Shown one piece after another: positions 1-9,369 of a DNA stretch of 64,000 nucleotides; the first letter of the stretch is position 1; each line of letters starts with the position of its first letter. This stretch comes from a virus. The stretch is from positions 372,001-436,000 of IMG/VR virus record IMGVR_UViG_3300027749_002876; one strand, 5' to 3'. A program made the position numbers and the translations under genes. The notes beneath the pieces are model-generated. The model saw only the letters and a program-made list of their open reading frames with translations. It did no database searches and was not told the DNA's origin.

Positions 1-2
1 AC

Positions 3-404
3 TATTATACAATTGATACTATTTTACCTAATCAACCAAGTGCTGGAAAATCAACAGTAGTTATACAACAAGTTTTTACTCAAACTGTTGCTCCGGGAAC
101 AAATGTTGAATTTTACACAAGAAGCTCAATTATAGCAAGTGCTCACACATTTGAATATGTGGGTGCAGGAACTAATCCTGCAACAGCATTACCACAGTAT
201 GGTGGTATACCAATTGAAGCAAATGAAGTTGTAGCTACAAATGGAGCAGTCATAACGTTTACAAGTACAGACCAAAAAGGAAATTTTAAAGTAGGTAATG
301 GATTTACAATTAATCAAGCTACTGGAACCATTACTGGTACCGATTTTTACCAAAGTTTATTTGCTCAAATGACACCATTCATATTGGCGTTGGGTAACGA
401 TTAA
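3..404 (+). CDS. Virion structural protein, C-terminal part (5' end outside window)
   Basis: The frame is open from the first bases of the window to the TAA at 402-404, so the gene begins upstream and only its last 133 residues are seen. The end carries the pattern KGNFKVGNGFTINQATGTITG, which I recognise from structural proteins of marine T4-like phages, usually baseplate or fibre-linked. An internal ATG at 159 exists but has no ribosome binding site and the open frame continues upstream of it. The gene is followed 19 nt later by another small structural gene. The exact structural role is not determinable here. Confidence 0.75.
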   Translation, partial: YYTIDTILPNQPSAGKSTVVIQQVFTQTVAPGTNVEFYTRSSIIASAHTFEYVGAGTNPATALPQYGGIPIEANEVVATNGAVITFTSTDQKGNFKVGNGFTINQATGTITGTDFYQSLFAQMTPFILALGND

Positions 405-423
405 GAAAGAATAAAGGAATAAC

Positions 424-762
424 ATGCCAGCAGCATTAAATAATTTTAGAACAACATTAGCAGATATTACAACTACTACAGCCAATGTATACACTCCACC
501 TATAGGTTATTCTACAGTTGTTTTGATGGCACAAATTAGTAATATTGGTGTAGGAACAATACAAATATCAGCCGGGGTATATCGTACTGGTAACTACACA
601 TCACTAGTCAAAGAGGCTAGTGTGCCTATTAATGACGCTAGTACAGTACTAACTGGAAGATTGATTTTAAATTACGGAGATATATTGCAATTTACAAGTA
701 GTGATGATACTAGCGCACAGTTAGTATTGAGTTATTTAGAAACATTGGTTACCGGATCATAA
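424..762 (+). CDS. Small structural protein, beta-rich (112 aa)
   Basis: The protein has no cysteine, is rich in Thr, Ile, Val and Ser, and shows alternating hydrophobic beta-strand patterning without signal peptide or membrane segment. The start is preceded by AAAGGAAT, a good ribosome binding site. It sits between a virion protein and the first long fibre gene, with only 3 nt to the next ATG, so it is probably co-transcribed and a virion component or fibre adaptor. I do not recognise a named family. Confidence 0.7.
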   Translation: MPAALNNFRTTLADITTTTANVYTPPIGYSTVVLMAQISNIGVGTIQISAGVYRTGNYTSLVKEASVPINDASTVLTGRLILNYGDILQFTSSDDTSAQLVLSYLETLVTGS

Positions 763-765
763 AAT

Positions 766-3543
766 ATGGCAATGAATAACTCAAAGCTGTTAAGTGGTCG
801 TGCTCCGGTTACTCCTTATAGTAACCTGTCAAACGACCGCTACCAGTTCTTAGGGCTTAGTCAAGCAGAACCAAGTCTTGGTGCGGGTGCAGATAACTCG
901 GTATTGACAATAAGCACAAGTAATACTAGAGTTTGGAGTAACACCCTAAGTCTAAGTTCACTGACAGTTAATGGTGCAAGCAATCTTGGAAACATAGCCA
1001 ATGTACATATATTTGGTGGAGCCAATGGCCAACTAATTCAAACAGATGGTAGTGGTAATCTAATATTTGCTGATCCTGCAGTTAATACTAGTGCGGCACC
1101 AATGCCCTTCTACGTCCCTGTAGGAGAAACATATTATGTTCCCACTAACTTTCAAGGATTATTTACAGTTCCTATTGAGATTGACGGTGCGTTAGAAGTA
1201 GATGGTATATTAGCTGAAGTTGGTACTGCTATTAACTCACTTAATAGCCAAGTTATATTTGATGATAACGGTGAGTTAACCGGTAATACAGGATTCACAT
1301 TCGATACAGTATCAGGTAATTTATCAGTTCCTGGATCAGGAATATTTACTGGTAGCTTATTGCCTAGCGCAAATATTATATATGATTTAGGTAATACAAC
1401 CAATCGTTGGAACGATTTATATCTATCCGGTACTACAATTTATATTGGCAACAGTACAATTTCTACTGCAGGTGCAAATCTTGTTTTTACTAACGGCAAT
1501 GGTGGACAATTCGTACTAAGTGGAAATGCAAACACAACTAGCTTTTCTAGCGCCAATGGCTCAAGTGTACTAACACTACGTGAAACAGACATAACTTTTA
1601 CTGCTAACGGTAATGCAAATATCTTTAAAATTACTGGTACTGGTGTAAATGTAGCTGGAACATTAAGTTCAACTGGAAACGCCGCAGTCAGTGGTATATT
1701 AACTGACAATTATTATTACGCTAATGGTCAACCATTGGATGTGGGTGGTATACCCGGTGGTTCAAATACAACTATTCAATTCAATAATAACGGTGAATTT
1801 GCTGGAAGTAATAATCTAACATTTAATAGTACAGCCAACTTATTAACATTAAACGGAAATATAGCCGCAAGTAATGCTAATTTGGGTAATATTGTTACTG
1901 CTAACTATCTAGTATCAAATAGCGGATGTGTTCTTATTGGGAACGGAGCTATTGCAGTTATTGGTAACGCAGCCGGCTTTTTTAACTCAGGTATAACAGA
2001 TATTAATTTAGGCTTAGTAGCCAATGTTGTTGTAGGTAGCACTACCGGAAACGTCACAATTCAGGGTAATTTAATAGCTAATAATAATGTTACAGTAATT
2101 GGAAACGTTTCTGGTAATTTGTTAACAGGTACACTGACAACTCAGGCTCAACCAAACATCACAAGTACAGGTACATTAACTAGTTTAAGTGTAAGTGGCA
2201 ATAGTAACGTTGGTAATATTGGTGCTACTGGTGGCGTGTTCACTACTGTAACCGGTACATTAACAACGGCTTCACAACCTAACATCACTAGTGTTGGCAT
2301 ATTATCCGGATTGTCAGTAAGTGGTGGAATTGAAGTTAACGGTAATGTTCAAGCTAATACTAATATTGTAGTTACAGGAAATATATCATCAGGTAATGCT
2401 AACCTAGGTAATCTAGCAACAGCTAACTATTTCTCAGGCACATTAACAACGGCAGCACAACCAAATATCACAAGTACAGGAACATTAACTAGTTTAAGTG
2501 TTACTGGTACTATAAACTCCGGCAATCTAAGTGTTTCAGGCAATGTAGATTCGGGTAACTTAAACAGTTCTTTCTTAAGTATTACGGGAAATATAAACTC
2601 CGGAAATCTAAGTGCTTCTGGTAATATTAACTCTGGTAACCTAAGTGCTTCTGGTAATATTAACTCTGGCAATCTAAGTGTTACTGCTAATGTGATCTCC
2701 GGCAATATAAGTGCTACTGGTAACATAAATTCCGGCAATATAAGTGCTACTGGTAACATAAGTTCCGGTAATGTAAATGCCTCTTTCTTAAGCATTACCG
2801 GTAATATAACTTCGGGTAATTTAAGTGCATCGGGTAATATAGATGCTAGTAACTTTAATGGTTCATTCTTAAGTGTCACCGGGAATATAATCTCCGGTAA
2901 CATAAATTCAGGTAATGCTACATTTGGTAATATTACATCAAATGGCACAGGTGGTAACATTACTGGTGCTAATGTGATATCTGCCAATACATTCTCTGCC
3001 TCAGGTAACATCAGTTCTGCTAATTTAAATGCGTCTTTCTTAAGCATTACTGGAAACATAATCACCGGTAATTTAAGTACTTCGGGTAATATAGATTTTG
3101 GAAATTTAAATGGTTCGTTCCTAAGCATCACTGGTAATATAAATTCTGGTAATATAAGTGCATCGGGCAATATAAATTCTGCTAATTTGACAATTTCAAA
3201 TACAATTGATGCGGTAAACATAAAGGTTACGGATCTATATAGTAAACGTACATCAATTCCAATTACATCTAATACTCTAATTGACGTATTTCCTACTACC
3301 CAATTTAGGTCTGCGAAATATACAATGCGGGCAGGCAATGGAACTGATTTTCAAGCACTAGAAGTTCTTTTAGTTCACAATAGCATAAATAGTATTATAA
3401 CTGTTTATGGTAGTTTATCAACCTCGTCAACTGATTTGGTAGCTTTTGACACAGATATTAGTGCAGGAAATGTAAACGTATATGCGACAGCGGTTGGCGC
3501 AAATACAAATTTAAACTTAATGGGAACATATGTCCCGGATTAA
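766..3543 (+). CDS. Long repetitive tail fibre protein (925 aa)
   Basis: The N-terminus (residues 1-45, with RAPVTPYSNLSNDRYQFLG and SQAEPSLG) matches the fibre or baseplate-attachment end common in marine T4-like phages. Residues about 60-580 are Gly/Asn/Ser/Thr-rich beta-helix-like repeats. Residues about 580-810 are short degenerate units of the form GNINSGNLSASG. The last 95 residues (from RSAKYTMRAG) form a non-repetitive C-terminal domain that reappears in the 1575-aa fibre. Two in-frame ATGs lie at the start (766 and 772). Long antisense open frames over this gene are composition artefacts. Confidence 0.85.
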   Translation: MAMNNSKLLSGRAPVTPYSNLSNDRYQFLGLSQAEPSLGAGADNSVLTISTSNTRVWSNTLSLSSLTVNGASNLGNIANVHIFGGANGQLIQTDGSGNLIFADPAVNTSAAPMPFYVPVGETYYVPTNFQGLFTVPIEIDGALEVDGILAEVGTAINSLNSQVIFDDNGELTGNTGFTFDTVSGNLSVPGSGIFTGSLLPSANIIYDLGNTTNRWNDLYLSGTTIYIGNSTISTAGANLVFTNGNGGQFVLSGNANTTSFSSANGSSVLTLRETDITFTANGNANIFKITGTGVNVAGTLSSTGNAAVSGILTDNYYYANGQPLDVGGIPGGSNTTIQFNNNGEFAGSNNLTFNSTANLLTLNGNIAASNANLGNIVTANYLVSNSGCVLIGNGAIAVIGNAAGFFNSGITDINLGLVANVVVGSTTGNVTIQGNLIANNNVTVIGNVSGNLLTGTLTTQAQPNITSTGTLTSLSVSGNSNVGNIGATGGVFTTVTGTLTTASQPNITSVGILSGLSVSGGIEVNGNVQANTNIVVTGNISSGNANLGNLATANYFSGTLTTAAQPNITSTGTLTSLSVTGTINSGNLSVSGNVDSGNLNSSFLSITGNINSGNLSASGNINSGNLSASGNINSGNLSVTANVISGNISATGNINSGNISATGNISSGNVNASFLSITGNITSGNLSASGNIDASNFNGSFLSVTGNIISGNINSGNATFGNITSNGTGGNITGANVISANTFSASGNISSANLNASFLSITGNIITGNLSTSGNIDFGNLNGSFLSITGNINSGNISASGNINSANLTISNTIDAVNIKVTDLYSKRTSIPITSNTLIDVFPTTQFRSAKYTMRAGNGTDFQALEVLLVHNSINSIITVYGSLSTSSTDLVAFDTDISAGNVNVYATAVGANTNLNLMGTYVPD
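2509..3200 (+). repeat. Tandem short-unit coding repeat (GNINSGNLSASG type)
   Basis: About 230 residues of the 925-aa fibre consist of near-identical units of 10-12 residues (Gly-Asn-Ile-x-Ser-Gly-Asn-Leu-Ser-x-[ST]-Gly). The DNA units are similar enough to align by eye, so slippage or recombination could change repeat number. The unit period suggests a beta-solenoid or triple beta-helix shaft. Confidence 0.75.
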
Positions 3544-3555
3544 AAAGGAAATAAA

Positions 3556-6500
3556 ATGACTACAAAAAATTTCGTTGTTAAGAATGGTATTACAACAGGT
3601 AATATCGTTTTAGACGCCGCATCAGGTAATGTAACAGCTAACAACATATCGGTGTCTGGTAATGCAACGGTTGGTAATTTGATTACAACAGGAGCAGGTG
3701 GCGGTAATATTACCGGCGCTAACTTAATTTCTGCTAACTATTTTACAGGTACGTTAACAACTGCGGCACAACCAAATATCACTTCAGTTGGCACATTAGC
3801 AAGCCTATCAGTAGCTGCTAATGCCAATATTGGTAACATTGGTACAGGTGGATTAATTACTGCTACAGGTAATCTTAACGCAGGCAATTTAAATACAGGC
3901 GGTGTTGTATCTGCTACGGGCAATATTACTGGTGCTAATTTGATTACCGGTGGTTTAATTACTGCTACTGGCAATATTACTGGTGCTAATTTAGTTACAG
4001 GTGGTGTATTATCTGTAACAAGTAATGCTAATATTGGTAATATTGGCACAGCTGGTTTAATTACTGCTACTGGCAACATTACTGGTGGAAACTTAGTCAC
4101 TTCCAATGCAGTAAGTGCCGGTACATTAACAGTTTCTGGAGTAAGTAGTTTAGGTGCTATTGGTAATGTTAGAGTTACCGGTGGTACTAGTGGTCAAGTT
4201 GTGTCAACTGATGGTGCAGGTAATCTATCATTTATCTCAATCAGTTCTTCTGCACTTACAAATGGTAATAGTAATGTAACTGTATTAGCTAATGGCAATG
4301 TCACAATTTCAAGTACAGGAAATGCAAACGTATTAGTTGTTGATGGAGCTGGGGCTAATATAACAGGCACATTAACTGCTACTGGTAATATAACTTCTCC
4401 GTACTTCATTGGTAACGTTGTTGGTAACGTTTCTGGTAATATCTCAGGTAGTATTACTATCCCCGGTTCTAATACAGGTGTTGTATTCAATGACGCAGGT
4501 AATGCTAATACAAGTACAGCATTCACGTTTAATAAAGGTAGTAATCTAGTAACTATTACTAGTAACGCTAACGTAGGTAATTTAAATTCAAGCGGTTTTG
4601 TAACAAGTGCTAACTTAAGTGTATCAGGTAACGCTAACGTAGGTAATTTAGGTGTAACAGCATTAGTCGCAACTGGAGCAGGTAGCTTTGGTGCCAATGT
4701 TAATATGAACGGCTTTTTCTTAAGTAACATTGGATATGCAGTTTCAAATACAGATGCCGCATCTAAATTGTATGTTGATACAATGGTATCAAGTGGTATC
4801 AGTTATCACCAACCAGTCAATGTCGCAACTACAACTACATTAGCAGTTGCTACAGGCGGTACAACCGCATACAATTCACCTAATGGAGCTGCAAATGGTA
4901 TTGGTGCTTATATTAGTACAACTGGTACATTCTTATTAATTGACAGCGCAAACGTTCAAACAGTTGGTACACGTATCTTAGTTAAGAATGAAGCTAATGC
5001 AACATGGAATGGTGTTTATACATATTCTAATACGACAGCTATCGTTCGTTCTACTGATACTGACGAATATGGACCAGACAGCACAGAACAATTAAGTATC
5101 AATGATTACTTCTTTACACTAGGCGGTGTAGTTAATGAGGGTGTTGCTTTTGTAGTTAGTGCCCCAGCCGGAGTAATCACATTTGGTACTAGTAATATTA
5201 CATTCGCTGTATTCAGTACAAGTCAAATTTATGATGCTGGTACAGGTATTAATATTGTTGGTACTACAATTAGTGCTAACGCAAGTCAAACACAAATTAC
5301 AGCAATTGGTACATTGACAACATTATCAGTTTCTGGTAACGCTACAGTTGGTAACTTAACAACAGGTGGTTCAGGTGGTAACGTTACTGGTGCTAATGTA
5401 ATTGCAGCCAACACATTCAGTGCTACTGCTAACATTACCGGTGGTAATATCATTAGTGGTGGTATTGTTTCTGCTACAGGTAATGGTACATTTGGTAACA
5501 TTAGTACAGGTATAATTACTGCTACAGGTAACATCACTGGTGCTAATTTAATTGGCCCTCATGCTAATGGTAACAGTAATATTGCTATTACTGCTAATAG
5601 TAACATAGCAATGACAGTTGCAGGCACTGCAAACGTACTAGTAGTAACATCAACTGGTGCTAACATAACTGGTACATTAAGTGCAAGTGGTAATGCTAAC
5701 GTTGGTAACTTGGGTACAGGTGGATTGATTACTGCAACTGGTAATATAACTGGTGCTAATTTAATTACAGGTGGATTAGTTTCTGCTACAGGAAATATTA
5801 CTGGTGCTAATTTAATTGGCCCACATGCTAATGGTAACAGTAATGTTAATATTGCAACTGCAAACGGAAATGTAACTATTACTGCTGTAGGTAATACAAT
5901 AGTAACAGTTACAGGTACTGGTGCTAACATAGCCGGCACATTAAGTGTAACCGGTAACGCTAACATTGGCAACATAGGTACAGGTGGCTTAATTACTGCA
6001 ACAGGAAATATTACTGGTGCTAATTTAATAACAGGTGGCATTGTAAGTGCTACCGGTAATGGTACATTTGGTAACATTAGTACAGCCGGTACATTAACTG
6101 TTACAGGTAATGCTGTCGTTGGTAACTTAACAACTTCAGGTGGTTCAGGTGGTAACATTACTAATGCTAACGTGATTTCTGCGAACACATTCAGTGCTAG
6201 CGGTAATGTCACTGCTGGTAATTTGACTGTATCTGGATTAACTAGTTTAGGTGCAGTTGGTAATGTAGCAATCACTGGCGGTACTAGTGGACAAGTACTA
6301 AGTACAAATGGTTCAGGTGGATTGTCATTTATAACAATTGGCACAGCTGGCGTATCAAATGGTAATAGTAATGTTAGTATTGCAACAGCCGGAGGTAATG
6401 TAACTACAAGCGTAGCTGGTAATGCTAACATATTAGTTGTTACTGGAACAGGTGCTAATATAGCCGGTACATTAAGTGTATCAGGTAATGCTAACGTTGC

Positions 6501-8283
6501 TAACTTAGGTACAGCATTAATCACTGCTACTGGTAACATCACTGGTGCTAACTTAGTTACAGGTGGTGTATTGTCTGTTACAGGTAATGCTAACGTTGCT
6601 AACTTAGGTACAGCATTAATCACTGCTACTGGTAACATTACTGGTGCTAACTTAGTTACAGGTGGTTTACTATCTGTAACGGGTAACGCTACTGTTGGTA
6701 ATTTGATAACTGCAGGTGGTTCTGGTGGTAATATTAGTAATGCCAACGTAATCTCTGCTAACACATTCAATGGTACTACATTAAGTATAACAGGTAATGG
6801 TACATTTGGTAACATTAGTGCAGGAGCTGGTACAGGTGGTAACATCACTGGTGCTAACTTAGTTTCTGCTAACTTCTTTACTGGTACATTAACAACAGCG
6901 GCTCAACCAAATATCACAAGTACTGGTACATTAACAAGTTTAAGTGTTTCTGGCACAAGCAATTTAGGTGCAGTTGGTAATGTAACAATTACCGGTGGCT
7001 CAAATGGACAAGTTCTAACTACAAACGGTTCAGGTGGATTGTCATTCGTATCAATCAGTTCATCAAGTATCAGTAATGGAAATAGTAACGTAAATATTCC
7101 ATCAGCAAACGGCAATGTTAATATTAGTGCAGTTGGTACTGCAAACGTTGTTGTTGTAACTGCTACTGGTGCTAACGTCACAGGTACACTGAGTGTATCA
7201 GGTAATGCAACTGTTGGTAATTTAATAGGCCCACATGCTAACGGAAATAGCAATGTTAATATTGCAACTGCAAACGGCAATGTAACTATTGCGTCTGCAG
7301 GTAATACAACAATGACTGTTACTGGTACTGGCGCAAACATCACAGGTACATTGAGTGTATCAGGTAATGCTACAGTTGGTAACATAGTTGCAAGTGGTGG
7401 CGGTGGTGGTAACATCACAGGTGCTAACTTAGTTTCTGCCAACTACTTCACTGGTACATTAACAACAGGTGCACAACCTAATATCACAAGTACTGGTACA
7501 TTAACAAGTTTAAGTGTATCTGGCACAAGTAATTTAGGTGCTGTAGGTAATGTAACAATCACTGGTGGTACTAGTGGTCAAGTACTAAGTACAAATGGTT
7601 CAGGTGGATTGTCATTTATTTCAATCAGTTCATCAGGTATCAGCAACGGAAATAGTAATGTCAATATCGCTACTGCAAATGGTAATGTAACTATTGCTTC
7701 TGCAGGTAATACAACAATGACTGTTACTGGTACTGGTGCAAACATCACAGGTACATTGAGTGTATCAGGTAATGCTACTGTTGGTAATTTAATTTCAAGT
7801 GGTGCAGGTGGTGGTAACATCACAGGTGCTAACTTAGTTTCTGCTAACTACTTTACTGGTACATTAACTACAGGTGCACAACCTAATATCACAAGTACTG
7901 GTACACTAACAAGTTTGGTTGTAACAGGTAATGTTACAACTGGTAACGTTCTATTGAATGGTGGACTACAGAGTAATAGGTCAAATGTATCAGCAACAAC
8001 AAATACTGTTATTGACCAATTTGCAACAACAACTTATAGAACTGCTAAATATATCATCAGTGCTTCAAGTGCAAATGGATATCAGTCAATTGAAGCACTA
8101 TTAGTACAAGATGGAACAAACAGTTACATAACAATTTATGGATCAGTTTGTTCTAACGCAGTAGCAGACATTGTTGATATTAGCAGTAATATTAATGGTG
8201 TGTCAGGAAACGTGTCATTATATGCAACTAGTTCAGGTGGAACCGCAACAGTTAACTTAATAACAACTTACCTACTAACATAA
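3556..8283 (+). CDS. Giant repetitive tail fibre protein (1575 aa)
   Basis: It begins MTTKNFVVKNGITTGNIVLD, a start shared with the 341-aa fibre at 8334. Most of the protein is repeats such as NITGANL, GTLTTAAQPNITS and SVSGNA, consistent with a trimeric beta-helical shaft. A non-repetitive module at residues about 395-590 (nt 4735-5320) holds ASKLYVDTM, GTRILVKNEANATWNGVYTY and STDTDEYGPDS. This module is repeated almost unchanged in the 888-aa and 1789-aa fibres. The C-terminal 90 residues (RTAKYIISAS onward) are a domain shared with the 925-aa fibre. The ribosome binding site is AAAGGAA. Confidence 0.85.
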   Translation: MTTKNFVVKNGITTGNIVLDAASGNVTANNISVSGNATVGNLITTGAGGGNITGANLISANYFTGTLTTAAQPNITSVGTLASLSVAANANIGNIGTGGLITATGNLNAGNLNTGGVVSATGNITGANLITGGLITATGNITGANLVTGGVLSVTSNANIGNIGTAGLITATGNITGGNLVTSNAVSAGTLTVSGVSSLGAIGNVRVTGGTSGQVVSTDGAGNLSFISISSSALTNGNSNVTVLANGNVTISSTGNANVLVVDGAGANITGTLTATGNITSPYFIGNVVGNVSGNISGSITIPGSNTGVVFNDAGNANTSTAFTFNKGSNLVTITSNANVGNLNSSGFVTSANLSVSGNANVGNLGVTALVATGAGSFGANVNMNGFFLSNIGYAVSNTDAASKLYVDTMVSSGISYHQPVNVATTTTLAVATGGTTAYNSPNGAANGIGAYISTTGTFLLIDSANVQTVGTRILVKNEANATWNGVYTYSNTTAIVRSTDTDEYGPDSTEQLSINDYFFTLGGVVNEGVAFVVSAPAGVITFGTSNITFAVFSTSQIYDAGTGINIVGTTISANASQTQITAIGTLTTLSVSGNATVGNLTTGGSGGNVTGANVIAANTFSATANITGGNIISGGIVSATGNGTFGNISTGIITATGNITGANLIGPHANGNSNIAITANSNIAMTVAGTANVLVVTSTGANITGTLSASGNANVGNLGTGGLITATGNITGANLITGGLVSATGNITGANLIGPHANGNSNVNIATANGNVTITAVGNTIVTVTGTGANIAGTLSVTGNANIGNIGTGGLITATGNITGANLITGGIVSATGNGTFGNISTAGTLTVTGNAVVGNLTTSGGSGGNITNANVISANTFSASGNVTAGNLTVSGLTSLGAVGNVAITGGTSGQVLSTNGSGGLSFITIGTAGVSNGNSNVSIATAGGNVTTSVAGNANILVVTGTGANIAGTLSVSGNANVANLGTALITATGNITGANLVTGGVLSVTGNANVANLGTALITATGNITGANLVTGGLLSVTGNATVGNLITAGGSGGNISNANVISANTFNGTTLSITGNGTFGNISAGAGTGGNITGANLVSANFFTGTLTTAAQPNITSTGTLTSLSVSGTSNLGAVGNVTITGGSNGQVLTTNGSGGLSFVSISSSSISNGNSNVNIPSANGNVNISAVGTANVVVVTATGANVTGTLSVSGNATVGNLIGPHANGNSNVNIATANGNVTIASAGNTTMTVTGTGANITGTLSVSGNATVGNIVASGGGGGNITGANLVSANYFTGTLTTGAQPNITSTGTLTSLSVSGTSNLGAVGNVTITGGTSGQVLSTNGSGGLSFISISSSGISNGNSNVNIATANGNVTIASAGNTTMTVTGTGANITGTLSVSGNATVGNLISSGAGGGNITGANLVSANYFTGTLTTGAQPNITSTGTLTSLVVTGNVTTGNVLLNGGLQSNRSNVSATTNTVIDQFATTTYRTAKYIISASSANGYQSIEALLVQDGTNSYITIYGSVCSNAVADIVDISSNINGVSGNVSLYATSSGGTATVNLITTYLLT
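4735..5320 (+). repeat. Fibre non-repetitive module, copy 1
   Basis: This segment encodes the LYVDTM / GTRILVKNEANATWNGVYTY / DEYGPDS / NDYFF module. It recurs at about 12150-12740 and 17210-17790 with high nucleotide similarity, and more distantly at 25310-25760. Such shared blocks could serve as recombination points between fibre genes. Confidence 0.8.
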
Positions 8284-8333
8284 TATGCATTAATTTGCAT
8301 CTTACAATTTAATACAACAGGGAATATGGAACT

Positions 8334-9359
8334 GTGGCGACAACTGGTTATACAAAGAACTTTGTAGTAAAGAACGGCATTACAACCGGTCCTATTACAC
8401 TCGATGCTTCATCTGGCAATATTGCTGGATCAAACGTATCAATAACGGCCAACTTGTCTGTCACAGGTGTAAGTAACTTAGGTGCACCCGGTAATGTTAA
8501 AATATCCGGCGGTACTAATGGTTACGTACTAAGCACAGATGGTTCTTCAAATCTATCTTGGGTAGCACAATCAGCTGGTGGTGGCTCATCTATCAGTAAT
8601 GGTACAAGTAATGTTAGTATTGCAACATCCGGTGGTAATGTAACAATCAGTACAGCCGGTAATGCCAACATAATGACCGTCACTGGCACAGGTGCAAACA
8701 TTGCAGGTACACTAAGTGTTTCTGGTACAACTAATTTAGGTAATGTAGGTAACGTAACAATCACTGGCGGTACTAATGGATATCTGTTAAGTACTAATGG
8801 TTCAGGTGGACTAAGTTGGGTAGCATCATCATCCGGATCTAATATAGTACTTGACTCATTCACTGGTAATGGTGTACAAACAGTCTTTACATTAACCAAT
8901 GCACCTACATCAGAAGATTATACTATTATCAATATTGATGGTGTAAGTCAATTACATTCAGCATATTCAGTTGCAAATGCAAACGTTACATTAAGTAGTG
9001 CGCCGGCTAGTGGTGCCGCTATTGAGGTAATGACATTTAATCTTGGTGGAGTTGCAAGTGCATCAGGTTACACTTATGTAGAAGCTACTGGAAATACTAC
9101 AGCAGTCGCAAACACAAAATACATCGTTAACACTAACAGTGCTAACATAACTATTACACTTCCAAGCAGTCCTACATTAGGAACTGAAGTTGGTATCATT
9201 GATGGTACTGGTAATGCCAGTGTACATGCTATTACAGTTAGTAGAAATGGTGCAAATATTCAAGGAGCAGCCTCAAATATGACAGTCACCACAGCCCGTT
9301 CAGCATTTACATTGGTATATTATAATGCTTCTCAGGGCTGGGTATTAACAAACGTATAA
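8334..9359 (+). CDS. Short tail fibre-family protein (341 aa), GTG start
   Basis: The start is GTG at 8334, giving MATTGYTKNFVVKNGITTG, which matches the start of the neighbouring 1575-aa fibre. No ATG in frame lies nearby; AGGGA at 8319-8323 may be the ribosome binding site. The N-terminal 170 residues are fibre repeats. The C-terminal half (VLDSFTGNGVQTVFTLTNAPTSEDY onward) is non-repetitive and partly resembles the end of the 888-aa fibre (VDNFTGNGVQTIFTLS). It may be a fibre tip or a short fibre assembled beside the long ones. Confidence 0.75.
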   Translation: MATTGYTKNFVVKNGITTGPITLDASSGNIAGSNVSITANLSVTGVSNLGAPGNVKISGGTNGYVLSTDGSSNLSWVAQSAGGGSSISNGTSNVSIATSGGNVTISTAGNANIMTVTGTGANIAGTLSVSGTTNLGNVGNVTITGGTNGYLLSTNGSGGLSWVASSSGSNIVLDSFTGNGVQTVFTLTNAPTSEDYTIINIDGVSQLHSAYSVANANVTLSSAPASGAAIEVMTFNLGGVASASGYTYVEATGNTTAVANTKYIVNTNSANITITLPSSPTLGTEVGIIDGTGNASVHAITVSRNGANIQGAASNMTVTTARSAFTLVYYNASQGWVLTNV

Positions 9360-9369
9360 GGTATAGAAA

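Noticed and set aside
766-8283. CRISPR-like repeats
   Set aside because: The repeats are degenerate coding repeats in frame with fibre proteins, without unique spacers of constant length.
2427-8899. Long antisense open frames across the fibre genes (for example 303 and 429 codons on the minus strand)
   Set aside because: They arise because the repeated sense codons lack trinucleotides that read as stops in the complement. The translations are Pro/Leu/Val-rich low-complexity strings with no ribosome binding sites.
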